The notes under the pieces: model-generated
Told to the model about the DNA's origin: nothing
What the model saw: the letters and a program-made list of their open reading frames with translations, nothing else
The model's database searches: none
Part shown: positions 17,660 to 28,448 of the stretch, one piece after another
Layout: each line of letters begins with the position of its first letter
Position numbering within the stretch: the stretch's first letter is position 1
Made by a program: the position numbers and the translations under genes
Assembly: GCA_049514555.1 (NCBI GenBank)
Contig: JBEKUY010000007.1
Coordinates: 69,696-133,695 of the forward strand
DNA length: 64,000 bases
Reading direction: 5' to 3'
DNA from: JBEKUY01 sp049514555
Lineage (GTDB): Bacteria; Acidobacteriota; Terriglobia; Acidiferrales; UBA7541

Positions 17660-18163
17660 TCAGTTGACCCAGGCGAGAGGCTCGCCGGCCTTCACGGCTT
17701 GGCCCTCGGTGACCAGAAGGCGCTCCACAACTCCGCTCTTTGGCGAGCGGATTTCATTCTGCATCTTCATCGCTTCGACGACGCAGAGGCTCTGGCCAGC
17801 CTCGACGCGGTCGCCCTGCTGAACGAGCACGCGCACAACTTTTCCAGGCATGGGGACGGAGACTTGTTGAACGCCCTCTACTTCGGGAAAACCGTGTCGG
17901 CGGCCGCGCCAAGCGCGCGGGTCCAGCACCTCGGCGAAGAATTCCTCAGCGCCGCTCTGGATCGTCAATCCTTCGCCATCGGGTGAGGGAGTCACGAAGG
18001 CTTCATAGGACCGGCCGCCGAGGAGAATGGAATAGACGCCGGGGGAGACCTCGATAATGTCGGCTTGAACGGATTGGCTGTCAAGGCGCACGGCCCAGCC
18101 ACCGCCGGAGGACTCGAGCTCGATCTGGCGCGTTTTGCCGGCTATGCGGATCTCACATTTCAT
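17660..18163 (-). CDS. Biotin carboxyl carrier subunit of acyl-CoA carboxylase
   Basis: The 167-residue protein ends in a biotinyl domain (about 100-167) with the motif EAMKMQNEI; K133 is the biotinylation site. The approximately 95-residue N-terminal part resembles the domain preceding the biotinyl domain in acyl-CoA carboxylase alpha subunits. Its ATG overlaps the biotin carboxylase stop (ATGA), indicating translational coupling. It carries carboxybiotin from the carboxylase (18160-19692) to the carboxyltransferase (19930-21507). Confidence 0.93.
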   Translation of the reverse strand: MKCEIRIAGKTRQIELESSGGGWAVRLDSQSVQADIIEVSPGVYSILLGGRSYEAFVTPSPDGEGLTIQSGAEEFFAEVLDPRAWRGRRHGFPEVEGVQQVSVPMPGKVVRVLVQQGDRVEAGQSLCVVEAMKMQNEIRSPKSGVVERLLVTEGQAVKAGEPLAWVN

Positions 18164-19692
18164 GGAGTGCGGTCCGTCTGGCGGCCTTCGAGCTTCCAGC
18201 GCGAGCTCGGCTCCTGAGACGCGGCAGGTTCCTCGGGACTGTTCCGGCGCAGGTGCCAGAGAGCGGCAGCGATGACTGCGGCGTCGGCGGCTCCGGTGGA
18301 TTCGCCGCTAGCGGAGTCGGTTGGGGCAGCGGCTGCGGGACGCGACTTCAAGAGTTCATCCAGCCAGCGCGTGTGAATCTCTCCGTTTACAAAGTCGGGT
18401 TCCGCAACGATGCGGCGGAAAAGGCCGACGTTGGTCTTGATGCCGGTGATGGCGTACTCCTGGAGCGCGCGGCGGAGGCGGGCGATACTCTCCTCGCGGC
18501 TGTTGCCCCAGGCGATGAGCTTCCCGAGAAGAGGATCGTACTCGGTGGGTATGGTCCAGCCCGCATAAACGCCGTCGTCCACGCGAACGCCGGGTCCCTG
18601 CGGGGTCCGGCGCGAGAGAACGGTTCCGGGTGAAGGGAAGAAGCCATTGTCCGGGTCTTCAGCGTAGACGCGGCATTCGATGGCGTGGCCGCGCGGCGTG
18701 ATGGACTCCCAGGCGAAGGGGAGGCGATGGCCCGCGGCAATGGCAATCTGTAGCTTGACGAGGTCGAGGCCGGTCACCTGCTCCGTGACGGGATGTTCAA
18801 CCTGCAGGCGCGTGTTGACTTCGAGAAAGTAGAAGTTGAGCTGGGCATCCATGAGAAATTCAACGGTGCAGGCATTGACGTAACCGCCGGCCCGCGCCAG
18901 ACGAACGGCCGCGTCGCCCATCTTGCGGCGAAGATCGGAGTTCACGATCGGCGAGGGCGCTTCTTCGATGACCTTCTGATAGCGGCGCTGAATCGAGCAC
19001 TCGCGCTCCCCCAGCGAAACAACCCGGCCGTGCGAATCCGCGAGAATTTGAATTTCGATGTGCCGCGGTTTCTCCAGATATTTCTCCAGATAGAGGCGCG
19101 AGTTTCCAAACGTGCTCAAGGCTTCCGAACCGGCATCTCGCCAGGCGGAAGCCAATTCCGCCGGACTCGAAACCACGCGCATGCCTTTGCCCCCTCCGCC
19201 CGCTACCGCCTTGAGAACGACGGGAAAGCCCATCCCGCGCGCAAACGCTTCGGCTTCCTCGACACTCTCAATAGGATCGAGGGTGCCGGGAACCGCGGGT
19301 ATCTCCATGCGGCGCGCGAGCTGGCGCGCCGCCGTTTTTGAGCCCATCGCTTCCATGGCTTCGGCCGATGGCCCGATGAAGGTGATACCAAAGGCCTCGC
19401 ACGCGTGCGGCAGATCGGGGTTCTCGGCGAGAAAGCCGTAACCGGGATGAAGAGCGTCGCAGCCGTTTCGCCGGGCGACATCCATGAGCTTCCCGAGACA
19501 CATATAGCTTTCTCGCGAAGGCGCCGGGCCGATGGGATACGCTTCGTCGGCGAGACGGACGTGGAGCGAAGCGCGGTCCGCTTCGCTGAACACCGCGGCG
19601 GATGTGATGCCCAGCTCACGGCAGGCGCGGATCACGCGGACCGCGATTTCACCGCGATTGGCGACCAGGATTTTCTTGAACATGCCGCTCAT
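18160..19692 (-). CDS. accC: Biotin carboxylase subunit of acetyl/propionyl-CoA carboxylase
   Basis: The 510 residues follow biotin carboxylase order. The N-terminal domain is FKKILVANRGEIAVRVIRACRELG. The ATP-grasp core has the glycine-rich loop VAGGGGKGMR, EKYLEKPRHIEIQ and the catalytic FLEVNTRLQVEHPVTE. It ATP-dependently carboxylates biotin on the neighbouring carrier. About 60 extra residues at the C-terminus (after roughly 450) are Ala/Ser/Pro-rich and not part of the core, and probably tether or link to the carrier. Being split from the biotinyl domain and paired with a PccB-type transferase, the complex more likely acts on propionyl- or a branched acyl-CoA than on acetyl-CoA. This is inferred. 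Confidence 0.93.
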   Translation of the reverse strand: MSGMFKKILVANRGEIAVRVIRACRELGITSAAVFSEADRASLHVRLADEAYPIGPAPSRESYMCLGKLMDVARRNGCDALHPGYGFLAENPDLPHACEAFGITFIGPSAEAMEAMGSKTAARQLARRMEIPAVPGTLDPIESVEEAEAFARGMGFPVVLKAVAGGGGKGMRVVSSPAELASAWRDAGSEALSTFGNSRLYLEKYLEKPRHIEIQILADSHGRVVSLGERECSIQRRYQKVIEEAPSPIVNSDLRRKMGDAAVRLARAGGYVNACTVEFLMDAQLNFYFLEVNTRLQVEHPVTEQVTGLDLVKLQIAIAAGHRLPFAWESITPRGHAIECRVYAEDPDNGFFPSPGTVLSRRTPQGPGVRVDDGVYAGWTIPTEYDPLLGKLIAWGNSREESIARLRRALQEYAITGIKTNVGLFRRIVAEPDFVNGEIHTRWLDELLKSRPAAAAPTDSASGESTGAADAAVIAAALWHLRRNSPEEPAASQEPSSRWKLEGRQTDRTP

Positions 19693-19929
19693 GAATAGGC
19701 AACCGGCGGGGATTCTAGCACGGCGCGGGTGAAATCCAGGCTGGTGGGGAAGAAATCAACGTGTAATTACAATTGAAGTTAAACGGTAGTGGGAAGCAGC
19801 AGAATGAAGATCAGCCTGGCTTCCCAATGACCTGAGGCCATGCGTGTCGTGATGCGCGCTCACTTCAGAGGGCACCAAGTCTAAGCGACAAGAGGCAAAA
19901 AGCAAAAGCATCACCTCTGACAAATCGCG

Positions 19930-21507
19930 CTACAGCGGGATGTTGCCGTGCTTCTTGCGGGGGTTTGTGTCCTTCTTGTTTTCGAGGGCGCGGAGGGCGG
20001 CGATGATTTTCGCGCGAGTCTCGGCGGGCTCGATGACGGCATCAATGTAGCCGCGTTCGGCGGCGAGATAGGGGTTGGCGAAGCGCTCACGGAACTCGGC
20101 GATCTTCTCGCGGAGGAGCCTTTCGCGGCCGACTTCGGGCGCGGCGTCGAGTTCGCGCTTATAAACGATATTCACCGCGCTCTCGGGGCCCATCACCGCA
20201 ATTTCCGCGGTGGGCCAGGCAAAGTTCGCATCGGTACGGAGGTGCTTCGAGGCCATGACACAATAGGCGCCGCCGTAGGACTTGCGGGTGATCACGGTGA
20301 TCTTGGGGACGGTGGCTTCGGCGAAAGCGTATAGGAGCTTGGCGCCGTGCCGAATGATGCCGCCGAATTCCTGCTGCGTGCCGGGGAGAAAGCCGGGAAC
20401 GTCTTCGAACGTAATGAGCGGGATGTTGAACGCGTCGCAAAAGCGCACGAAGCGCGCGGCCTTGACCGAGGCATCGATATCGAGCACACCAGCCATGACG
20501 GCGGGCTGATTGGCAACGACGCCGACACTGCGCCCGTCCAGCCGTGCAAAACCGACGACGATGTTTTTCGCAAAGTGCTCGTGGACCTCGAAGAAGTTGC
20601 CTTCGTCCACCACGGCGTGGATCACGTCCTTGATATCGTAAGGCTTCATGGGATCTTCGGGGACGAGTGAGTTGAGCGAATCCTCGCGGCGGCCGGGAGA
20701 GTCGGAGGTCGCGCGGCGCGGCGGGTCATCGAGATTGTTCGAGGGGAGAAAAGTGAGCAGCGCGCGGATCATGGCCAGGCAATCGGCGTCGTCGCGCGCA
20801 ACGAAGTGGGCCACGCCGCTGGTGGTGTTGTGGGTCATGGCACCGCCGAGCTTCTGCTTGGTCACCTCTTCGTGAGTCACGGTGCGGATGACGTCGGGGC
20901 CGGTGACGAACATGTAGGAAGTGGCCCGGGTCATGAAGACAAAATCGGTGATGGCGGGGGAATAGACGGCGCCACCGGCGCAGGGCCCCATGACGGCGCT
21001 GATCTGGGGAATGACGCCGCTCGCCAGCGTGTTGCGCAGGAAAATGTCGGCGTAGCCGGCCAGCGAGCTGACGCCTTCCTGTATGCGCGCGCCGCCTGAA
21101 TCGTTCAAGCCGATGATCGGCGCGCCGCCGCGCACGGCCAGATCCATGACCTTGCAGATTTTCTGCGCGTTGGTTTCCGAGAGCGAGCCGCCGAATACAG
21201 TGAAATCCTGCGCGTAAACGTAAACGACGCGGCCATCGATACGGCCGAAGCCGGTCACGATGCCGTCGCCGGGCGGGCGCTGCGATTCAACGCCGAAATT
21301 CGAGCAGCGATGGCGGACAAACTTGTCCAACTCTTCGAAGCTGCCCTCATCAAGAAGCAAGCGGATGCGCTCGCGCGCGGTCAGTTTGCCGGACTTGTGT
21401 TCCCGCTCCTGGCGCTCGGGACCGCCGCCGGCCTCCGCTTCGGCGGAGAGGCGGCGAAGCTCCTCGATGCGAGCGTGGCGGCCGGGTGCTTTCTGAGTGT
21501 CGGACAT
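19930..21507 (-). CDS. Acyl-CoA carboxylase carboxyltransferase (PccB/MmdA-type beta subunit)
   Basis: The frame is open to 21849, but upstream residues are antisense-like and overlap the 21519-21782 gene. The ATG at 21507 (MSDTQKAPGRHARIEELRR) gives a normal 525 residues. Both crotonase-like halves are present: GGSLSETNAQKICKVMDLAV with GLNDSGGARIQEGVSSLAGY in the N-half, and ITFEDVPGFLPGTQQEFGGIIRHGAKLLYAFAEA in the C-half. Each half has an oxyanion-forming glycine-rich segment. The extended second half resembles propionyl/methylmalonyl-CoA enzymes rather than AccD. It lies 237 bp upstream of accC in the same direction, so it is either the first gene of that operon or separately promoted. 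Confidence 0.92.
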   Translation of the reverse strand: MSDTQKAPGRHARIEELRRLSAEAEAGGGPERQEREHKSGKLTARERIRLLLDEGSFEELDKFVRHRCSNFGVESQRPPGDGIVTGFGRIDGRVVYVYAQDFTVFGGSLSETNAQKICKVMDLAVRGGAPIIGLNDSGGARIQEGVSSLAGYADIFLRNTLASGVIPQISAVMGPCAGGAVYSPAITDFVFMTRATSYMFVTGPDVIRTVTHEEVTKQKLGGAMTHNTTSGVAHFVARDDADCLAMIRALLTFLPSNNLDDPPRRATSDSPGRREDSLNSLVPEDPMKPYDIKDVIHAVVDEGNFFEVHEHFAKNIVVGFARLDGRSVGVVANQPAVMAGVLDIDASVKAARFVRFCDAFNIPLITFEDVPGFLPGTQQEFGGIIRHGAKLLYAFAEATVPKITVITRKSYGGAYCVMASKHLRTDANFAWPTAEIAVMGPESAVNIVYKRELDAAPEVGRERLLREKIAEFRERFANPYLAAERGYIDAVIEPAETRAKIIAALRALENKKDTNPRKKHGNIPL

Positions 21508-21518
21508 TGACGGATTCT

Positions 21519-21782
21519 CTATTTTCCCGGGGGACGAACGCCAGTGCCGGAATCCGGGTCGCGAGGGGCGAAGATGCGCACGGCAAGATGCGTGGCCACC
21601 CAAACCGTCCCGAGAAGCAGAACGACTCCCAGAAGCAACTCCGCGCCGAACGCGATGCCGCGTTTCACCGGGCTCACCAAGGATGACAGAATGATCGTGG
21701 TGTGTACGAGAGTGAACATCGCGCCGAGAGTCAGAGCCACGATCAACACGATGGCGAGGGCTGAAAGAAAGACCTTTCTCAT
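21519..21782 (-). CDS. Small two-helix membrane protein, unknown
   Basis: From the ATG at 21782, which has GAGGGCGG 3 nt upstream, the product is 87 residues. It has two hydrophobic helices at about 5-28 (VFLSALAIVLIVALTLGAMFTLV) and 46-70 (AFGAELLLGVVLLLGTVWVATHLAV). Its short polar tail ends RDPDSGTGVRPPGK. I recognise no family. It lies 11 bp upstream of the carboxyltransferase gene on the same strand and is probably co-transcribed. No function is implied by this beyond location in the membrane. Confidence 0.7.
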   Translation of the reverse strand: MRKVFLSALAIVLIVALTLGAMFTLVHTTIILSSLVSPVKRGIAFGAELLLGVVLLLGTVWVATHLAVRIFAPRDPDSGTGVRPPGK

Positions 21783-21867
21783 ATCCGCCCTCAGCGTAAG
21801 CATTTCGGCGGCTGAGCGCAAGTGTTCCGGCCGCGCTCACCGCCAGCACTTTGGGCCGGCAGCGCCC

Positions 21868-22317
21868 TCAGCGCAAGCCCGACCAGTCTTCCGCAAGGAG
21901 GATGGAGTTGCTGGGGTTGGCGGCATCGTACTTGATGCTGGCGGATTGGCCGGAGACCACGCGGTTGAGGAAGATTCTTTCCTCCAGGCCGGTGATGTCC
22001 TGCGCCGTCTGATAGGTAACCCCCGAGATGGAATAGCTGTAGCAGACCAGCTTGCGCCGCCGTGAATCGGCGGCACTGCGCCGGCTCAATCCTAGCCCGC
22101 GGCGGCCGTTGGGTTCGCCAGGGGACTGTTCGACAAGCTCCACGATCTGTCCCTCGCAAATGCGGCCGATCTGGTTCAAATGCGCCCGGCGCTTCCGCTC
22201 GATTTCATCGGGGTCGGGCGGGCGCCGCAGGAGCGAAAAAACCGCCATTAACACGACGGCGAGAAGCAGTCCTCCGGCCGCCAGGAGGAGCCGAAGGTCG
22301 TGAGCAAGGTGCCTCAA
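21868..22317 (-). CDS. DUF3592-like membrane-anchored protein
   Basis: The 149 residues have one N-terminal membrane helix (LLLAAGGLLLAVVLMAVFSLL) and an external beta domain. The pattern CYSYSISGVTYQTAQDI, then VSGQSASIKYDAANPSNSILLAEDWSG, matches DUF3592, whose members end in the same YDxxNPxxSxL...W segment. Its ATG overlaps the stop of a 32-codon frame at 22314-22412, so it may be translated by coupling from that frame's strong ribosome binding site. Function unknown. Confidence 0.75.
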   Translation of the reverse strand: MRHLAHDLRLLLAAGGLLLAVVLMAVFSLLRRPPDPDEIERKRRAHLNQIGRICEGQIVELVEQSPGEPNGRRGLGLSRRSAADSRRRKLVCYSYSISGVTYQTAQDITGLEERIFLNRVVSGQSASIKYDAANPSNSILLAEDWSGLR

Positions 22318-22412
22318 CGCGCCGCTTTCCGCGCGGCCGGGGCCCGACCGTCGTCAAGCGAGGTGACGCAGCGTATTTCGTCGAGATTCGCGCTATCAAG
22401 AAAGATTTTCAT
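22314..22412 (-). pseudogene. Remnant of a transaldolase gene start
   Basis: A strong GGAGG with 5-nt spacing precedes an ATG at 22412. The 32-codon frame begins MKIFLDSANLDEIR, the recognisable first strand and helix of small transaldolases/fructose-6-phosphate aldolases. It then runs into unrelated sequence (CVTSLDDGRAPAARKAAR) and stops. The expected following segment (DGVTTNPS-like) is absent in all frames nearby. Its TGA overlaps the ATG of the DUF3592 gene. It looks like a deletion remnant whose promoter and RBS now serve the next gene. Confidence 0.6.
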
Positions 22413-22507
22413 GGGACCTCCGGCGGGAGTTATTGTACTGGAAGAACGGGTTGCGCGAGCAAGCGAGAGAAGAAGACATTTCCATACCGAGAGGGACGCA
22501 AACAAAC

Positions 22508-23365
22508 ATGCACAAAGAGCTAGGGCTTATCGTCGCGCTCATGTTCTTTATGCCGGCGCGGGGAGGCGCGCAGGCGCCCGCACCCGCGCAGACTTCGGCG
22601 GCCACCGACCAGTCGGCCAGAAACGAAGCCTGGGATCTTCTCCGCGCGGACTACGCCGGCCACCACGCCGGAACACGGGCGCCAGCAGTCAGCGTCCTGG
22701 GCCTGCTGCCCGGCGATGCCCGAGCCGAAGGAATGGCCGCAGAAGCTCTGAAGGACGAGAAGGCAGACGTGCGTGCAGCCGCTGCTACCGCGTTGGGTAT
22801 GATGCGTGCCCGGCGCGCCATTTCCAGGCTGCGCGAAGCGGTGGACGATCCCGAACCTGCCGTGGCTCTTGCGGCTGCGAATTCTCTTCTGCAACTCGGC
22901 GACGACGAAGGCTACGACATGTACTACGCCGTGCTCACCGGCAGCCGCAAAGGGCATCCGGGTCTGATTTCCGAACAAACAAAGAAGATGCACGATCCCA
23001 AGAAAATGGCGGAGGTCGGTTTCGAGGAGGGGATCGGTTTCGTGCCGTTCGCCGGGCTCGGCTGGGATGTCCTGAAAACCGTCCTGAAGAACGACAATAC
23101 CCCAGTGCGCGCGGCGGCAGCGAAGCGCCTCGCTTCCGATCCGGACCCCAAGACCGCCGAAGCGCTGGTCAGCGCCGCCTCGGACAAGAGCTGGATCGTG
23201 CGCGCGGCCGCCCTCGAAGCAATTGCTTTGCGCGATGATCCCGCTCTGCTCTCGGAGGTGGTGCCGTACCTGGCTGATCCGAGAGACAAAGTGCGCCTGG
23301 TGGCCGCGGCGTGCGTGATCCGGCTCACAAACACCGCCGCTGCCCGCGGCTCGCATAAGAAGTGA
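22508..23365 (+). CDS. Secreted HEAT-repeat protein
   Basis: I start at the ATG at 22508 because a signal peptide follows (MHKELGLIVALMFFMPARGGAQ). The mature 260 residues are a helical solenoid of HEAT/PBS-lyase-type repeats. Examples are DEKADVRAAAATALGMM, DDPEPAVALAAANSLLQL, DNTPVRAAAAKRLA, DKSWIVRAAALEAIAL and DPRDKVRLVAAACVIRL. Such repeats act as protein-binding scaffolds. The gene is divergent from the transaldolase remnant and lies 19 bp upstream of a GNAT acetyltransferase gene. No enzymatic motif is visible; the partner is unknown. Confidence 0.85.
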   Translation: MHKELGLIVALMFFMPARGGAQAPAPAQTSAATDQSARNEAWDLLRADYAGHHAGTRAPAVSVLGLLPGDARAEGMAAEALKDEKADVRAAAATALGMMRARRAISRLREAVDDPEPAVALAAANSLLQLGDDEGYDMYYAVLTGSRKGHPGLISEQTKKMHDPKKMAEVGFEEGIGFVPFAGLGWDVLKTVLKNDNTPVRAAAAKRLASDPDPKTAEALVSAASDKSWIVRAAALEAIALRDDPALLSEVVPYLADPRDKVRLVAAACVIRLTNTAAARGSHKK

Positions 23366-23384
23366 TCTCGCGGAGGAAGATTTG

Positions 23385-23888
23385 ATGAAGAAAGTAGCGA
23401 TGCGCTCGAATCTGCGCGTCCGGTCCGGCACGGCGCGCGACATTCGAACGATCCTGAGCATGATTCGGGGGCTTGCCGAGTACGAGCGGTTGACAAGCGG
23501 CGTCAGAGCCACGCGGGCACGCATCCGCCGAGACGGCTTTGGAAGGCGGCCGCACTTCGAAACACTGATTTGCCAGGTGGGCAAGAACGCCGTTGGCTTT
23601 GCGCTCTATTTTTTCACCTACTCGACGTTTCTCGCCCGGCCCACGCTGTACGTAGAAGACCTCTTCGTTCTGCCAGAGCTGCGAGGAAAAGGCGCGGGTA
23701 AGGCCCTCCTTGGTGCGCTGGCTCGCATCGCCATCCGGCGGGGATGCGGCCGGATGGAATGGACAGTGCTCGACTGGAATGCCCGAGCGATCAAATTCTA
23801 CAAGCGCTTGGGCGCGAGCCTGCGGAAGGAGTGGATCCTCACGCGTCTGACGGGCAGCGCGCTCCGCCGGCTGGCGCGAAGCCGCTAA
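23385..23888 (+). CDS. GNAT N-acetyltransferase (spermidine/diamine acetyltransferase-like)
   Basis: GGAGG lies 8 nt before the ATG at 23385, giving 167 residues. The GNAT fold is complete: an N-terminal strand-helix (VRSGTARDIRTILSMIRGLAEYER), then YVEDLFVLPELRGKGAGKALLGALARIA carrying the acetyl-CoA pyrophosphate loop (RGKGAGKA). The last part is WTVLDWNARAIKFYKRLGA. The motif order and the EYER segment resemble the SSAT/diamine acetyltransferase group, so polyamines or related amines are possible substrates. Specificity is not readable from sequence. Confidence 0.85.
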   Translation: MKKVAMRSNLRVRSGTARDIRTILSMIRGLAEYERLTSGVRATRARIRRDGFGRRPHFETLICQVGKNAVGFALYFFTYSTFLARPTLYVEDLFVLPELRGKGAGKALLGALARIAIRRGCGRMEWTVLDWNARAIKFYKRLGASLRKEWILTRLTGSALRRLARSR

Positions 23889-23999
23889 CGGCGCGCGTTT
23901 CTGTTAAACTGGAAGAGGTTGGTCTGCAGCGGACAATCCGCGAAACATCCAGCCGGGCTGGGCAGAATCCGCGGTGTAGTGTTTCGATTGGGAAGAAGC

Positions 24000-25837
<1,838 letters not shown>

Positions 25838-25853
<16 letters not shown>

Positions 25854-26257
25854 ACGCGCGCCTTCCAGCCTCCGGCTGTGTGTTCCACCTTCAATTGGTG
25901 GTACGTCACGGCCTTGATGTAGGTCCCCGCGTTGTGCTTGGCCTTATCGAACGGCTCTCCATAGAGGGTGCCGCGTACACGGCCACTGCCGATCGCCGTC
26001 ACGTCGGCGCGCCGGAAAACGAGTTGTTCGGCGTCAGCGACAGCCAGGATTTCGGCCAGCCAAGCGTATAGCAGCGACTCGTTGTCATTGCCCGAACCGG
26101 CCAGGTCGCGTGATGACTTTTCGCCCACGCTGTCGAGGTCGCACGCCAGCGTCAGCATCGCCAGCGCAGCGTTCTCAAACAGCTCCTCGAGCGTCCTGCC
26201 GTAGGCCAAGAAACCGACGTCAGCGGGGTGGTCGAGAATCTCGAACTGGCTCGGCAT
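25838..26257 (-). CDS. Archease (RtcB RNA-ligase activator)
   Basis: The 139 residues match archease from end to end: FEILDHPADVGFLAYGRTLEELFENAALAM at the start, LLYAWLAEILAVADAEQLVF in the middle, and KAVTYHQLKVEHTAGGWKARVYLDV at the end. Archease promotes guanylylation and turnover of the RNA ligase RtcB; the conserved D and the C-terminal metal-site residues are present. No rtcB is visible in this window, so the partner must lie elsewhere. The gene is convergent with typA and overlaps it by 16 bp. Confidence 0.93.
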
Positions 26258-26469
26258 GGAACGATTCTATCGCTTGTAGCCGGGTCGGTGTGCGTCGCAG
26301 GCTCATCGCGCACAGCTTGTCACCTCCGATACGCACTTCTCGGGCCTGCCCGGCGTAACGATCCTCTGAACCGCGCAAACACCGCGCTCGCTCCGGCGCG
26401 CCTTGACCCCACAGGACGCCGCCGATAAGCTAGGAACCTCTCCTACCGGTCCTGCCGGGTGGACGAACG

Positions 26470-28425
26470 ATGGAACAGATACGCATCATCTTGCCGGACG
26501 GAAAAGTCCAGGAAGTGCCGAAGGGCACGACCCCCGCGGACATCGCGGGGAAAATTTCCCCGCGCTTGGCCGAAGCGGCGCTCGTGGCGAAGGTCGCCGA
26601 GCCCAATGACGGCGAAGGTGCGCTTGTCGATCTCCGCCGCCCGCTCGAATCCGACGTCAAACTGCAAATCCTCACCGACAAGGACCCGGAAGCGCTCGAA
26701 GTGTTCCGCCATTCGGCCGCGCACCTGCTCGCAGCGGCGGTCCTCGATCTTTTTCCCAACGTGAAGCTGGGCATTGGTCCCCCGATCGAAAACGGGTTCT
26801 TCTACGAATTCCTGCGCGACGCACCCTTCACGCCCGAGGATCTGGAAAAGATCGAAGCCAAGATGCACGAGCTGGCCGCTCAGAACATTCCGAACGAGCG
26901 CAAGCTCATTCCCAAGCCGGAGGCGCTCGACCTATACAAGAAAACCGGCCAGATTTTCAAGTGCGAGTTGATCGAAGAAAAGGCCGTCGAGCCGACGGTG
27001 TCTTTCTACACCACCGGGAAATTCATCGATTTCTGCCGCGGACCCCACATCCCTTCGACCAGACGCATCACCGCTTTCAAGCTGATGAACGTTGCGGGCG
27101 CCTACTGGAAGGGCCAGGAAGGCAATCCGCAGCTCCAGCGCATCTACGGCGCTTGCTTCTACACGCAGAAGGAGCTCGACGAGTATCTCCACCGCCTCGA
27201 AGAGGCCAAGCGCCGCGATCATCGCAAGCTCGGCCCCGAGCTCGAGCTCTTCAGCGTCCACGACGAAGCCGGCCCGGGGCTCATTTTCTGGCATCCCAAG
27301 GGCGGTCTCATCCGCAAAATCGTGGAAGACTGGCTGCGCGACGAACTGCTCAAGCGCGGCTACGACCTGGTTTTCACGCCGCACATCATGCGGCTTGATC
27401 TTTGGAAGACCAGCGGCCACACGAATTTCTACCGGGAAAACATGTTCGGCCCCATCGAGGTCGAAAAGGCCGACTACCAGCTCAAGCCGATGAACTGCCC
27501 CGGCCACATCCTGATCTACAAGTCGAAGCTGCGCAGCTACCGCGATCTGCCGGTGCGCCTGGCGGAGCTCGGCACCGTCTACCGCTACGAACGCTCGGGG
27601 GTGCTCCACGGCCTGCTGCGCGTGCGCGGCTTTACGCAGGATGACGCGCACATCTTCTGCACGCCGGCGCAGATCGAAGCCGAGGTCGAGGCCTGCGTGG
27701 ACTTCGCGTTTGCGGTGATGAAGAACTTCGGCTTCGACAAGTACGAAGTCGAGCTCTCGGTTTGGGACGCCGCCCACCCTGAGAACTACGCCGGCAAGCC
27801 CGAGGATTGGCAGCGCGCGACCGCCGCCCTGGCCGATACCCTGACGCGCATGAAAATCCCTTTCAAGCGCATGGAGGGCGAAGCAGCCTTCTACGGACCG
27901 AAGATAGACCTCAAGCTGATCGACGCCATCGGCCGGCCCTGGCAGCTCACCACCGTGCAGTTCGATTTCAACCTGCCGGCGCGCTTCGGCCTCGAATACG
28001 TCGGCGAAGACGGCGCCCGTCATCAGCCGCTGATGGTCCACCGGGCGCTGCTCGGATCGGTCGAGCGGTTTTTCGGCATTTTGATCGAACACTACGCCGG
28101 GGCGTTTCCAGCCTGGCTCGCGCCGGTGCAAGCAGAAGTTCTCCCGGTGAGCGAGAAATTCCTCGACTACGCCAAACACGTGACCGAAACCCTAAAGCGC
28201 CATGGTTTCCGCGCGCATCTCGATGATCGCAACGAGAAACTGCCCGCCCGGATTCGCGACGCGCAACTACAGAAGATTCCTTACATGCTCGTGGTTGGGA
28301 GCAAGGAGGCGGAGGCGGGCACGGTAGCCGTGCGGCACCGCGTGAAGGGTGACCTCGGCCCGCGGCCGCTCGCCGAATTTGTCGAGGATCTGAGGAAGGA
28401 AGTAGAATCCCGAGTGGCTGTCTAA
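26470..28425 (+). CDS. thrS: Threonyl-tRNA synthetase
   Basis: The 651 residues have all standard domains: an N-terminal TGS domain (MEQIRIILPDGKVQEVPKGTTPADIAGKI), an editing domain with HSAAHLLAAAV, and a class II core. The core carries the zinc cysteine in KPMNCPGHILIYK, motif 2 RYERSGVLHGLLRVRGFTQDDAH and a C-terminal anticodon-binding domain. The ATG follows GGTGGA. The 212 bp between thrS and the divergent archease gene hold no T-box-like element that I can see. It heads the thrS, DUF4242, infC, rpmI, rplT, pheS, pheT series. Confidence 0.98.
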   Translation: MEQIRIILPDGKVQEVPKGTTPADIAGKISPRLAEAALVAKVAEPNDGEGALVDLRRPLESDVKLQILTDKDPEALEVFRHSAAHLLAAAVLDLFPNVKLGIGPPIENGFFYEFLRDAPFTPEDLEKIEAKMHELAAQNIPNERKLIPKPEALDLYKKTGQIFKCELIEEKAVEPTVSFYTTGKFIDFCRGPHIPSTRRITAFKLMNVAGAYWKGQEGNPQLQRIYGACFYTQKELDEYLHRLEEAKRRDHRKLGPELELFSVHDEAGPGLIFWHPKGGLIRKIVEDWLRDELLKRGYDLVFTPHIMRLDLWKTSGHTNFYRENMFGPIEVEKADYQLKPMNCPGHILIYKSKLRSYRDLPVRLAELGTVYRYERSGVLHGLLRVRGFTQDDAHIFCTPAQIEAEVEACVDFAFAVMKNFGFDKYEVELSVWDAAHPENYAGKPEDWQRATAALADTLTRMKIPFKRMEGEAAFYGPKIDLKLIDAIGRPWQLTTVQFDFNLPARFGLEYVGEDGARHQPLMVHRALLGSVERFFGILIEHYAGAFPAWLAPVQAEVLPVSEKFLDYAKHVTETLKRHGFRAHLDDRNEKLPARIRDAQLQKIPYMLVVGSKEAEAGTVAVRHRVKGDLGPRPLAEFVEDLRKEVESRVAV

Positions 28426-28448
28426 ACCCTTTTCACTGGAGCCCTCTC

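Noticed and set aside
23919..23999. Upstream extension of TypA
   Set aside because: The 27 residues before 24000 have no TypA similarity and the G-domain starts directly after the ATG at 24000.
26258..26469. T-box or other riboswitch before thrS
   Set aside because: No T-box (TGGNACCGCG) or terminator/antiterminator pair is visible.
26932..28179. 415-codon minus-strand open frame
   Set aside because: It is a shadow of thrS with no homology-like motifs.
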